Assembly (NCBI GenBank): GCA_905214675.1
Contig: CAJMMS010000019.1
Span: 1 to 30,872, forward strand
Source of the DNA: an uncultured bacterium
GTDB taxonomy: Bacteria; Bacillota; Clostridia; Lachnospirales; Lachnospiraceae
Direction: 5' to 3'
DNA: 30,872 nucleotides
Below, piece after piece: positions 23,857 to 30,872 of the stretch. A program made the position numbers and the translations under genes. Below the pieces are notes generated by a model that saw nothing but the letters and a program-made list of their open reading frames with translations, was not told where the DNA came from and made no database searches. Within the stretch, counting starts at the first letter, position 1. The number at the start of each line of letters is the position of its first letter.

Positions 23857-24627
23857 TCAGATAAAGTACTCGATATTTCTCTCCTCTTTCATCTGGAAGA
23901 TCTCATATACTTTATCTCGCATCAGCAGGAAATCATCTGATGTGCGGTCTCTGTCTTTCGGCAGTGTGACTTTCATAATGCTCTTGATCTTGCCCGGGTT
24001 GGCTGACATGATCACGATACGGTCTGCAAGGAAAATGGCTTCCTCGATATCGTGTGTCACGAACACGACGGTCTTGTTCGTCTCATGTGCGATCTTCAGA
24101 ACGTCTTTCTGAAGTTTCATTCTGGTGATCGCATCCAGTGCTCCGAACGGCTCATCCATAAACAGGATTTCCGGCTCGACTGCCAGTGCTCTGGCGATCG
24201 CCACTCTCTGCTGCATACCGCCGGAGAGCTGTGCCGGACGTTTCTTTGCCGCTTCTTTCAGACCGACCATTTCCAGGTAGTGATCTGTGATCTTCTTTTT
24301 TTCTTCTCTGCCGAGTTTTTTTGTCTCCAGTCCAAGCTCTACATTTTTCTGCACGGTTCGCCATGGAAGGAGTCCGTAGTTCTGAAAAATTGTAACATAT
24401 TTCATGGACGGTTTTTCTACGGTCTGACCGTCGATTTTGATCTGTCCGGATGATGGTTTTAAAAATCCTGCCGTCGCATTGAGCAGTGTGGATTTTCCGC
24501 AGCCGGACGGTCCGAGCAGGCAGATGAATTCTCCTTTTTCTACCTGAAGGGAAACATCATCTAAAATGGTATGCTGTTCTTTGTTTTCCTCAAAGGAAAT
24601 ACTCACATTCGATACGTCTATGTACAT
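23857..24627 (-). CDS. ABC transporter ATPase (SsuB/TauB/NrtD type)
   Basis: The cytoplasmic ATPase of an importer of the nitrate/sulfonate/taurine group. From the chosen start (ATG 24627) it is 256 residues with Walker A GPSGCGKST (39-47), Q-loop FQNYGLLPW, signature LSGGMQQR, Walker B ILFMDEPFGALD and switch His in VTHD. The open frame extends upstream to 24690 but that overlaps the permease; the chosen ATG begins four bases after the permease stop, with GGAG upstream. The substrate cannot be named from the ATPase. Last gene of the cooS operon. Confidence 0.92.
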   Translation of the reverse strand: MYIDVSNVSISFEENKEQHTILDDVSLQVEKGEFICLLGPSGCGKSTLLNATAGFLKPSSGQIKIDGQTVEKPSMKYVTIFQNYGLLPWRTVQKNVELGLETKKLGREEKKKITDHYLEMVGLKEAAKKRPAQLSGGMQQRVAIARALAVEPEILFMDEPFGALDAITRMKLQKDVLKIAHETNKTVVFVTHDIEEAIFLADRIVIMSANPGKIKSIMKVTLPKDRDRTSDDFLLMRDKVYEIFQMKEERNIEYFI

Positions 24628-24631
24628 TTCT

Positions 24632-25411
24632 CTACACTCCAAATCCAAATTTTGTGCTGATCGCTTTTTCTGCGAAACGTAACAGGCCATCTAATACAAA
24701 TCCGATCACTCCGATCGTGATCATGGTTGCCAGAAGTGCATCAAACCGCATGCAGTTTTTGCTGTCCATGATCAGAAATCCAAGTCCGGACTGTGCTCCT
24801 ACCATTTCTCCGGAAACCAGGAAAATCCAGGATGTTCCAAGTGCCAGACGAAGTGCATTTGCAGTCTGTGTAAAAATCGCCGGAAATATAATTCCGAATA
24901 ATGTTTTTACTTTGCCGACTCCGAAACTGTTGGCGATTTTATAATAGATCCCATCCACATGCTGCACGGCCGCTACCACAGAGAGCAGGATCGGGAAGAA
25001 TCCGGCAATAAAGATGATCACGATCGCCGGCACATCACCGATACCAAACCAGAATACGATGAACGGCAGAAATGCTACCGGTGCGATCGGACGGATGATC
25101 TGAAGGATCGGGTTGATAAGCTGAAATACTTTCGGCAGGCTTCCGAAGATCAGACCCAGCAGGATCGCAGATACGGCTGCAAGTACATATCCTGTTGCAA
25201 AACGAAGCAGGCTGATCCGGATGTGTCCCGGTAAGGTAACGTGAGAAGTACTGCCTTCCAGTCCCTGGGTAAACAACTGAACAAATTCCTCTCCGACTTT
25301 GACCGGAGACGGAAACAGCGTTGCATTTGCATTGGTCACCGTGCAGGCGATCTGCCATACCAGAAGAACAACTGCAAATGACACGATAACTCTGATACAT
25401 TTTTTCCACAT
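24632..25411 (-). CDS. ABC transporter permease (SsuC/TauC type)
   Basis: The 259-residue membrane protein has about six transmembrane helices and the binding-protein-dependent transport fold. The cytoplasmic EAA-type loop is seen as ANSFGVGKVKTLFGIIFPAI. It also has the FLVSGEMVGAQSGLGFLI motif typical of the SsuC/TauC/ThiX group. I place the start at ATG 25411 because GAGGAAA lies 9 bases upstream; a start at 25438 is also open. It sits 84 bases after the binding protein gene and 4 bases before the ATPase gene. Confidence 0.9.
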   Translation of the reverse strand: MWKKCIRVIVSFAVVLLVWQIACTVTNANATLFPSPVKVGEEFVQLFTQGLEGSTSHVTLPGHIRISLLRFATGYVLAAVSAILLGLIFGSLPKVFQLINPILQIIRPIAPVAFLPFIVFWFGIGDVPAIVIIFIAGFFPILLSVVAAVQHVDGIYYKIANSFGVGKVKTLFGIIFPAIFTQTANALRLALGTSWIFLVSGEMVGAQSGLGFLIMDSKNCMRFDALLATMITIGVIGFVLDGLLRFAEKAISTKFGFGV

Positions 25412-25446
25412 AATATTGTTTCCTCGCTTTTCTCTCAAATCGATTT

Positions 25447-25462
25447 AAGAATGCCTCTGGCA
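25447..25462. repeat. Partial copy of the 16175 palindromic repeat
   Basis: AAGAATGCCTCTGGCA is identical to 16175-16190; the right arm of the palindrome is degenerate here (CTTCTT in place of TTCTT). It lies between the permease and binding-protein genes and may modestly separate their expression. Confidence 0.5.
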
Positions 25463-25495
25463 CTTCTTCTCAAAATCAGACCACTGTTTTTCCTG

Positions 25496-26470
25496 TTAAT
25501 CCGATGCACTGTCCTGATTTTGATATACGAACTCTTCATACGACGGCGGATTTTTGTTGATTCCATATTTCTGCATTCGCTCGGTCAGTTGTTCGTAATC
25601 AGACTTTGTGATTTCCAGATTGTCATAATGAATCCACTGCATGGAAACTTCCAGCGTTTTTTCATTCTGTCCGAGATAGGTTTCTGCCAGTGTTTTTGCC
25701 GTTGTTTCATCAAGCCTGTTTCCGGCTTCTTCGTATCCGGCAACCAGTTTATCAACGGCTTCCTTGTTTTTCTCAAGGAAACTTCCATTCATAACGAGGG
25801 CACAGCAGATGGAATTCTGCCATAGCTGTGTTGAATCATAAAGCACATGTCCGTAATCCTGCACCACAGCCTGTGCTCCGAACGGTTCTGCAACGCAATA
25901 GCCGTCGATCGAACCACTTGCCAGAGAGGACGGCATCTCTGCCGGTGACAGCTGTACCACATTCACATCGTCTATCGACATTCCTGCATCCGAAAGCATA
26001 TCGTTGAGCAGAATATTGTGGGAAGACTGATTCGATGGAATGGCAAATGTTTTTCCTTTTAAGTCTTCCACCTTTGTGATGTCATTGGAAACGATCACCA
26101 CATTTCCGTCTTTATGTCCCAGTGCCACTGCTTTCAGATCCAGTCCGTTACTGACGGCTGCCATCGCAAGTTCAACCAGTACGGATGCTCCGTTGATCCT
26201 TCCGGAATTCAATGCATCCATCAGATCGGTCCAGGAACTGAATTTCTGAAGCTGTATCTGCAGTCCGCTGTTTTCGTCTGCATCGAGTAATTCTTTTTCT
26301 TCAAATACGGCCAGTGCATGTGTGATCGGAAGGTAGCCGATCGTGATGATCTGCTTCTTGCCGTCGGCGGTATATTTCGCCTCGGATCTTCCACATCCTG
26401 CCAGTGAAACTGCAAGAAGCGTCAGAACAAGCAGCATGCACAGACTCTTTCTGATTTTATATTTTCTCAT
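25496..26470 (-). CDS. ABC transporter substrate-binding lipoprotein (NMT1/SsuA-like)
   Basis: The 324-residue protein has a lipoprotein signal peptide: a basic start, a hydrophobic core and the lipobox LAGC with Cys at 26, so it should be anchored outside the membrane. The body is of the NMT1/SsuA/TauA binding-protein type: IITIGYLPITHALAVFEEKEL near the start, INGASVLVELAMAAVSNGLDLKAVA, a VEDLKGKTFAIPSNQSSHNILL segment, and SGSIDGYCVAEPFGAQAV. Members bind thiamine precursors, sulfonates, nitrate or other small molecules; the ligand here is not evident. AGGAG precedes the ATG. It starts 42 bases after cooS. Confidence 0.9.
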   Translation of the reverse strand: MRKYKIRKSLCMLLVLTLLAVSLAGCGRSEAKYTADGKKQIITIGYLPITHALAVFEEKELLDADENSGLQIQLQKFSSWTDLMDALNSGRINGASVLVELAMAAVSNGLDLKAVALGHKDGNVVIVSNDITKVEDLKGKTFAIPSNQSSHNILLNDMLSDAGMSIDDVNVVQLSPAEMPSSLASGSIDGYCVAEPFGAQAVVQDYGHVLYDSTQLWQNSICCALVMNGSFLEKNKEAVDKLVAGYEEAGNRLDETTAKTLAETYLGQNEKTLEVSMQWIHYDNLEITKSDYEQLTERMQKYGINKNPPSYEEFVYQNQDSASD

Positions 26471-26512
26471 AAGTACTCCTATGCCCGTTTTCAGGCAGAT
26501 AAAAATTCTTCC

Positions 26513-28633
26513 TTATATTCCAAGCTGTTTGCGTTTTTCTTTCATATCGGCTACGATCTTCTCGCCAAGTGATACCGGATCAACATCCACTACCATAGAA
26601 GAATGCAGTGTTTCTTTTGTTCCTTCTTTCAAAAATTCGATGACTTTTGAAGAACCGTGGATTGGTGCTTCCACACAATGATAGGAACTGATTCCGTTCA
26701 GTCGGAAACCAAGTGCTGCATCGATTCCTTTTTCGTTTGACCACTCCGGTGATGCAAAAGCAAACGGCATCTCGTACATTGCCTTGCCAAATGCATTTGC
26801 AATACCTGCGAAAATTCCGGAAGATCTGGTGTTGTCGATACATTCTCCGACATGCCATACCGGAGGCATATCCGGCTGAAGGAATTCTCTTAATCCTTCT
26901 CCTGCCTTGCTGTAGGCAAACTCAGAAGTCTGACAGTAACCCATCTTCATCAGCGGGAAGGAAGCACATCCGTTTGTGATGATCAGAACGTTATTTTTCA
27001 GAAGTACATCACAGACATCAAGGATTGCTTTTTCGTAGAGTACCTTCGGATTGTTGCATCCGACCATATTTACCACACCAAGGATCTTGCCCTCACGGAT
27101 CGCATCTGCGATCGGCTCCAGGCTGCCGTATTTCTTGCACAGATATTCTACGGAGAATCCGACTTCTGCCTCTACTTCATATTTCGGGATAAATACCGGC
27201 ACTCCTTTTCGTGCCTCAAAGCTTTCGATTGCACGCTCTACGATGCGTTCTGCAATCTTTTTCGTTTCCGCGATATTTGAATGATGATGGTCATATCCGA
27301 TATGTTCTGCTCCCGGAAGTCTTGCGGAATCGTGTGTTGTGACTACCGTTGTCTTGAAACATTTTGCAACATCCATGATCGCCGGATAAACTTCCTGCAC
27401 ATCTGCTACCCAAAGATCCAGTGCTCCGGTTCCAAGCACCAGTTCTGCACTGACTGCATTGGACAGTGGGATAACGCCCTCATAACGGTACATAGAAGAA
27501 AGTCCGGAACAGCAGATGCCGTAAAACTGAATGCCCTTTGCTCCTTTTTCTTTCGCAAGTTTCTGAAATTTCTCGCTCTGTCCAGCCTTTACGATCTCTT
27601 TTACCAGAATCGGCAGATGTCCGTGAACTGCGATATTTACATAGCCTTTTTTCAATGCTCCGACGTTTACCTTGGAAGTCACACGGTCACCGACTCCAAG
27701 CAGTGCATCGGTTGCGATCGATGTAGAAACAACACCGCTGAATGTAAAGGCAAGTCCACAGCGAAGAAACTGTTTCATCACGCTCTCCCAGTCTCCGTCC
27801 GTCGCACAGCCTGTTTTGTGGTAAGCTTCAAACACTTCGTGATAAGCACTGATCGGCAGAATATCCATATCTTTCCATACTTTCTGACGCTCCGGTGCCG
27901 CACAGGCAGTGATCACTTTGTATTCATCCGGCTCTGTTCTCGATAAATCAGCAAGAAGTGCATCGGCAAGATCGATCGCGATATTTTTAATCTGTCTGTG
28001 TTTTGTCTTGATGCCAAATGCTTCTGCCATGGCAATGACTTTGTATTCTCCGATGATCGGAATATCCAGTTTGCCCTGAGCTGCCCATTTCAGCATCAGG
28101 ATCAGCTCTCTGGCATGCATACCGTGCTGTGCTGCACCGGCTGCTGCACCGCGAAGCAGATTCCTTGCAACGATCAGGTCTGCATCTGCACCACAGACAC
28201 CTTTCGGAGATTTCGGTGTGATACGGCACGGACCCATGTTACAGATGCGGCAACAGGTACCGCTCAGTCCGAAACTACACTGTGGCTGCTGTTGGTCAAA
28301 ACGGTCAAATGCCGTATCATATCCCAGTTGTTCCATACGCAGCATCATTTCCTTGACTGCCGGATCCGGTACATTGTCCAGCACATCCTGCTTTGTCGGA
28401 AATGTTTTGCGGTAAGCGGCAACTGCCTTCATATAATCTTCCGTGAAAACTTCCTCGTGGCTGTGTTCGTATTCATGTCCGTTCTCGTCTACATGTTTGT
28501 GTGTGTGACCGCTGACCGGCACCAGAACTTTCGGAACACCGTTTTTATCGAATCCAATGATTGCTCTGTGATTGTGCGGTTCAACCTGTGTATTGATCGT
28601 ATCCTGTTCGTTTTTCTTCTCTCTGTTATCCAT
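26513..28633 (-). CDS. cooS: Anaerobic Ni-CO dehydrogenase catalytic subunit with His-rich N-terminal extension
   Basis: CooS interconverts CO and CO2 at a Ni-Fe-S C-cluster. The 706-residue protein has the D/B-cluster cysteines in the usual spacing: C119, C127, C128, C131, C136 and C147 (CSFGLSGTCCRICNMGPC region). It also has a full catalytic body, with CAAPERQK, GICCSGLSSMYRYEG, a histidine-rich AEHIGYDHHHS loop and NMVGCNNPKV. In Carboxydothermus CODH-II the first of these cysteines is residue 39, so this protein has about 80 extra N-terminal residues, including six His in residues 43-59. No acs, cooC or ferredoxin gene is adjacent; an ABC transporter follows instead. AAAGGA precedes the ATG. 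Confidence 0.95.
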   Translation of the reverse strand: MDNREKKNEQDTINTQVEPHNHRAIIGFDKNGVPKVLVPVSGHTHKHVDENGHEYEHSHEEVFTEDYMKAVAAYRKTFPTKQDVLDNVPDPAVKEMMLRMEQLGYDTAFDRFDQQQPQCSFGLSGTCCRICNMGPCRITPKSPKGVCGADADLIVARNLLRGAAAGAAQHGMHARELILMLKWAAQGKLDIPIIGEYKVIAMAEAFGIKTKHRQIKNIAIDLADALLADLSRTEPDEYKVITACAAPERQKVWKDMDILPISAYHEVFEAYHKTGCATDGDWESVMKQFLRCGLAFTFSGVVSTSIATDALLGVGDRVTSKVNVGALKKGYVNIAVHGHLPILVKEIVKAGQSEKFQKLAKEKGAKGIQFYGICCSGLSSMYRYEGVIPLSNAVSAELVLGTGALDLWVADVQEVYPAIMDVAKCFKTTVVTTHDSARLPGAEHIGYDHHHSNIAETKKIAERIVERAIESFEARKGVPVFIPKYEVEAEVGFSVEYLCKKYGSLEPIADAIREGKILGVVNMVGCNNPKVLYEKAILDVCDVLLKNNVLIITNGCASFPLMKMGYCQTSEFAYSKAGEGLREFLQPDMPPVWHVGECIDNTRSSGIFAGIANAFGKAMYEMPFAFASPEWSNEKGIDAALGFRLNGISSYHCVEAPIHGSSKVIEFLKEGTKETLHSSMVVDVDPVSLGEKIVADMKEKRKQLGI

Positions 28634-28700
28634 ACCTGTTTTCCTTTTCTGTAAATCTATCGTTGTTCTTCTTCCTGAAAGTTTTTTTCATTTTTGGGTT

Positions 28701-28729
28701 ACTATACCACCTAATTCTTATTATGTCAA
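28701..28729 (-). promoter_or_regulatory. Promoter of the cooS-ABC operon
   Basis: TTGACA (28724-28729) and TATAGT (28701-28706) are 17 bases apart on the minus strand, giving a leader of about 60 nt before cooS. No CooA- or Rex-type operator was recognised. Confidence 0.8.
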
Positions 28730-28818
28730 TAGGTTTTATATATATTAAAAATACCGGAATAATACAGCGACATTTCTTCATTCACAGGTTCTCTGAACAT
28801 AATAGCCTTCCACAACGC
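28730..28818. other. Intergenic, nothing recognised
   Basis: The remainder of the 306-base gap between cooS and hsp20 is AT-rich, with no supported gene. Confidence 0.4.
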
Positions 28819-28854
28819 AAAAAAAAGCCCCGGCAGATCTTCATCTGCCAGGGC
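28819..28854 (-). terminator. Terminator of hsp20
   Basis: GCCC-CGGCAGAT and ATCTGCCA-GGGC form a 12-base stem with one mismatch and a CTTC loop, followed on the minus strand by eight U residues (28819-28826). Confidence 0.88.
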
Positions 28855-28939
28855 CTCTGTGTTACATCAGACGGATATTTACAATCCGCTTTGTTATTCG
28901 GTTAAACTATTTTTTGCGAACCCCTTTGTTTTAAAAGGA

Positions 28940-29404
28940 TTAACCTTCGATTGCAATGGTCTTCTTCTGCTCTACTGCCGGTTTTGCTTCTTTCTTTGGA
29001 ACAAACAGGGTCAGAATACCATGCTTGAACTCAGCCTTGATATCGGTCTGTTCTACATCTTCACCGACATAAAAGCTTCTGCTGCATGCTCCCGCATAAC
29101 GTTCTTTGCGGATATAATGTCCGGTTTCTTTTTCTTTCTCATCTTTATCCAGACCTTTTTCTGCACTGATGGTCAGATAACCATTTTCAAGCGTAGCCTG
29201 AACTTCATCTTTTGTGAAGCCAGGAAGATCTACAACCAACTCATAACCTTTATCTGTTTCTTTGATGTCGGTTTTCATTACGTGGCTGGCTTTGCGTCCG
29301 TAAAGTTTCTTCTCAACGTTCTTCATATCTTTATCGTAATAAAATGGGAAATCACCAAAAAAGTCATCAAATAAATTTTCTCCAAAAATACTCGGCATCA
29401 ACAT
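28940..29404 (-). CDS. hsp20: Hsp20/alpha-crystallin small heat-shock protein
   Basis: The 154-residue product is an ATP-independent chaperone that binds unfolding proteins. After a variable N terminus (MLMPSIFGENLFDDFFGDF), the alpha-crystallin domain runs from about residue 40 to 138. It includes KETDKGYELVVDLPGFTKDEV, LENGYLTISAEK, SRSFYVGEDV and the conserved A-x3-G-I-L motif in AEFKHGILTLFVPK. The start at 29404 has AAGGAG upstream; an ATG two codons later is also possible. It is a single-gene unit with a CIRCE element over its promoter and a strong terminator. Confidence 0.94.
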   Translation of the reverse strand: MLMPSIFGENLFDDFFGDFPFYYDKDMKNVEKKLYGRKASHVMKTDIKETDKGYELVVDLPGFTKDEVQATLENGYLTISAEKGLDKDEKEKETGHYIRKERYAGACSRSFYVGEDVEQTDIKAEFKHGILTLFVPKKEAKPAVEQKKTIAIEG

Positions 29405-29536
29405 AAGTCATCTCTCCTTTTTCTAATTGCAGTAACCTTTACTTTTTGCTTATCAGGACTCAGGAGGTTTGAGATTTTCGGGAACCTCTTTTTCTTATTT
29501 CCTGTTCCCTTTCTTCTCTTCCTTTGTTCTATCTGT

Positions 29537-29579
29537 ACTATAGCACGCAATGTTAGCACTGTCAAGAGGTGAGTGCTAA
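29537..29579 (-). promoter_or_regulatory. CIRCE operator overlapping the hsp20 promoter
   Basis: TTAGCACTG, nine bases, then GAGTGCTAA (29553-29579) is the HrcA-binding CIRCE element with one mismatch from TTAGCACTC-N9-GAGTGCTAA. On the minus strand the -35 TTGACA (29560-29565) is inside the operator and the -10 TATAGT is at 29537-29542, spacer 17. HrcA binding should therefore block RNA polymerase directly, with relief on heat shock. Confidence 0.93.
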
Positions 29580-29621
29580 TTATTTTGTGAAGATTGTGTG
29601 AACGCTACGAGCCATGCAGAT

Positions 29622-29777
29622 TTACAGGGAAAAACCTCCTTCAACAATGTCCGAACTATTTATAATATTGTCGATAGTCGCTTGTATTTCTGCCTTAAAC
29701 TCCGATGTGGACATTCCTTTTGCTTTTGCACCAGCTTTTAAGATTGCTCGGATGTCTTTTCTATTTATTCCAATCAT
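29622..29777 (-). CDS. Small protein, Spo0A-related fragment of an integrative element
   Basis: The 51-residue frame starts at ATG 29777 behind AAAGGA (about 8-base spacing) and begins MIGINRKDIRAILKAGAKAKGMS, followed by TSEFKAEIQATIDNIIN. It resembles the N-terminal part of small proteins named sporulation initiation factor Spo0A that are common in Lachnospiraceae conjugative elements, but it stops after 51 residues and is probably truncated. It is surrounded by other broken mobile-element genes. Confidence 0.5.
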   Translation of the reverse strand: MIGINRKDIRAILKAGAKAKGMSTSEFKAEIQATIDNIINSSDIVEGGFSL

Positions 29778-29794
29778 AAACAATCCTTTCGATT

Positions 29795-30034
29795 TTACAA
29801 ATGTCGCAGATTCACACGAACCTGTATTAAATTAGACGCACCGTCAGTCACAATTCTTGTGTTTATTGTAAGATTTTCAACAAGTATCTTTAATTCAATA
29901 AGTTTTTTTATTTCACTTTCTTCTTTCCAGTTTCTCTTTTGAATCTCTTGATACAATTCAGATGTCTTATAAATCGTCAACATAGAAGATTCAATGATTT
30001 TAGAAAGATATAATGCCATTAAAGGAGGAATTTT
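29795..30034 (-). pseudogene. Unrecognised gene remnant
   Basis: An open frame of about 80 codons upstream of the Spo0A-like piece reads ALYLSKIIESSMLTIYKTSELYQ and later KKLIELKILVENLTINTRIVTDGASN. No ribosome binding site supports an ATG, and the frame runs into the HxlR remnant on the opposite strand, so it looks like the 3' end of a gene cut by a deletion. I cannot name the family. Confidence 0.35.
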
Positions 30035-30244
30035 ATGAGTAATATGAAATCGCCACTTCCTCAATATTACACAGTCTACTTTGACGAAACAGCTTAGAGA
30101 ATTAGAACAAGATGGGTTTATCTCACGATATGTATATCAAGAAGTCCCACTGAAAGTAGAATATTCTTTAACTGATTTAGGGAAAAGTTTTGTACCGATT
30201 CTTCAAGATATGAAAAAATGGGAAGATTATTCTGAAAGATTGGC
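30035..30244 (+). pseudogene. Broken HxlR-family regulator
   Basis: A plus-strand AAAGGAGG site and ATG (30035) give MSNMKSPLP. After a one-base frame shift near 30062 the reading continues NITQSTLTKQLRELEQDGF, then YQEVPLKVEYSLTDLGKSF. That is the recognition helix, wing and C-terminal part of an HxlR winged-helix regulator. The first ~45 residues of the domain are missing and the C terminus runs into unrelated sequence after about 30244. It is a non-functional remnant. Confidence 0.7.
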
Positions 30245-30302
30245 TCCTTGTCATATCTGGCTACACTGGATGGAAAGCATCTGGTGGCTGTTTTCATGTT
30301 TC

Positions 30303-30492
30303 CATACCCATGATCAATCCCATCTCTGCTCAATGTTGCCAGTCCCTGCATATTGTAATTCCAGTCCTCTGGCAGACTTAACATCAGGGATAACACTCCC
30401 TTTGCCTTTAATGACAAATTTTTGTTCTTGAAATGATGGTTGCTCATTACAGTAAAATTCTTGTTTCGTTCTACACGAAAAACTTGTGCCAT
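30303..30492 (-). pseudogene. N-terminal fragment of a helix-turn-helix replication initiator of an integrative element
   Basis: From ATG 30492 (upstream GGAAGTGAGAT) the frame reads MAQVFRVERNKNFTVMSNHH, then KNLSLKAKGVLSLMLSLPEDWNY and GLATLSRDGID. That is the conserved N terminus of helix-turn-helix proteins found in Tn916-like and related conjugative elements. After GID the usual sequence is lost and the frame continues into the antisense of the HxlR remnant, so a deletion junction lies near 30303-30312. Confidence 0.7.
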
Positions 30493-30568
30493 TCTATCTC
30501 ACTTCCTTTCCAGACAGAAAAAGACGCAAGCCACATTTCTATGACTCACGCCTTTCTCTACTCATATT

Positions 30569-30872
30569 TTAAAAATCTTTATTTTCTTTGTCTTCTTCTT
30601 TCTGTAAATAATAAAATCTCTTCTGAATTTCAATCTCTTCTCGAAGCTGTTCTTCTGATGGAAGGCAGGTTTTATATTTAGATGCAAATAATTGTTCGTG
30701 CCCGTGCAATATAGAATATTTCGCAATATCTTCATCTGTATCGGAACATAAAATAATTCCTAATGTCGGATTATCCCCTTCATTTCGCTTCATTCATTTC
30801 TTTTTCTACAGGTTCTGCATTTTGAGACATGAGCATTCGGTAATAATACTGTGAAGAAATATTCCGTTGCAA
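30569..30872 (-). pseudogene. Broken DUF1016 (YhcG-type PD-(D/E)XK nuclease) gene, continues past the window
   Basis: From the window edge the frame reads LQRNISSQYYYRMLMSQNAE and ends at a stop near 30783. A second frame from 30793 continues with NEGDNPTLGIILCSDTDED and YSILHGHEQLFASKYKTCLP. These are the middle and C-terminal segments of DUF1016 proteins. The roughly 100-120 residues normally between them, containing the nuclease motif, are missing and the frame changes. The gene is therefore an internal-deletion remnant. Confidence 0.7.

Noticed and set aside
30244..30431. Longer plus-strand HxlR product
   Set aside because: After about 30244 the sequence is antisense to the initiator fragment and no longer resembles an HxlR protein.
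1..30872. CRISPR arrays, tRNA or rRNA genes
   Set aside because: No regularly spaced direct repeats, no tRNA-like cloverleaf with conserved GGTTCGAATCC-type arm, and no rRNA signature were seen on either strand.

Overview
The window looks like chromosomal DNA of an anaerobic gut-type member of the Lachnospiraceae (Clostridia). This is inferred from moderate GC, strong AAGGAG-type ribosome binding sites, sigma-A promoters with 17-18 base spacers, a polyamine operon of the carboxynorspermidine type, a Ni-CO dehydrogenase, and protein sequences that read as Lachnospiraceae-like. Genus cannot be fixed. Nearly every gene is on the minus strand, so transcription runs right to left.

Layout, left to right. 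57-935: Rpn-type PD-(D/E)XK nuclease behind a perfect consensus promoter and a ~190-base leader. 1306-2743: thiamine ECF S component (thiT) and sacrificial sulfur transferase (larE). 2772-3543: an internally deleted IS1182-type mini-element with inverted repeats. 3540-3956: a small EamA transporter gene broken by one TAG codon. 3977-4726: unknown protein. 4818-9162: sbcD-sbcC. 9247-16143: six-gene polyamine operon (speA-speE-carboxynorspermidine dehydrogenase-nspC-aguA-aguB). It reads arginine to agmatine to putrescine, then contains enzymes of two different spermidine routes. 16266-16633: an unrecognised, highly structured ~370-nt RNA with its own promoter and terminator, lying between a response-regulator/GGDEF/EAL gene (16681-19485) and the polyamine operon. 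19567-19887: small XRE regulator. 20048-23253: RecD2 helicase fused to a DEDDh exonuclease, plus a 77-aa conserved small protein. 23341-23693: a compact convergent locus resembling a type I toxin-antitoxin (33-aa hydrophobic peptide on plus, antisense RNA on minus, shared hairpin). 23857-28633: CO dehydrogenase catalytic subunit with a His-rich N-terminal extension, followed by a complete NMT1/SsuA-type ABC transporter in one apparent operon. 28940-29579: Hsp20 behind a CIRCE operator. 29622-30872: broken pieces of integrative-element-type genes (Spo0A-like small protein, HxlR regulator, replication-initiator N terminus, DUF1016 nuclease).

The strongest candidates for something undescribed are the structured RNA upstream of speA, the type I toxin-antitoxin-like locus, the CODH-ABC transporter unit, and the exonuclease-RecD2 fusion. 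No tRNA, rRNA or CRISPR array was seen. All family assignments come from reading motifs by eye; no database search was run.
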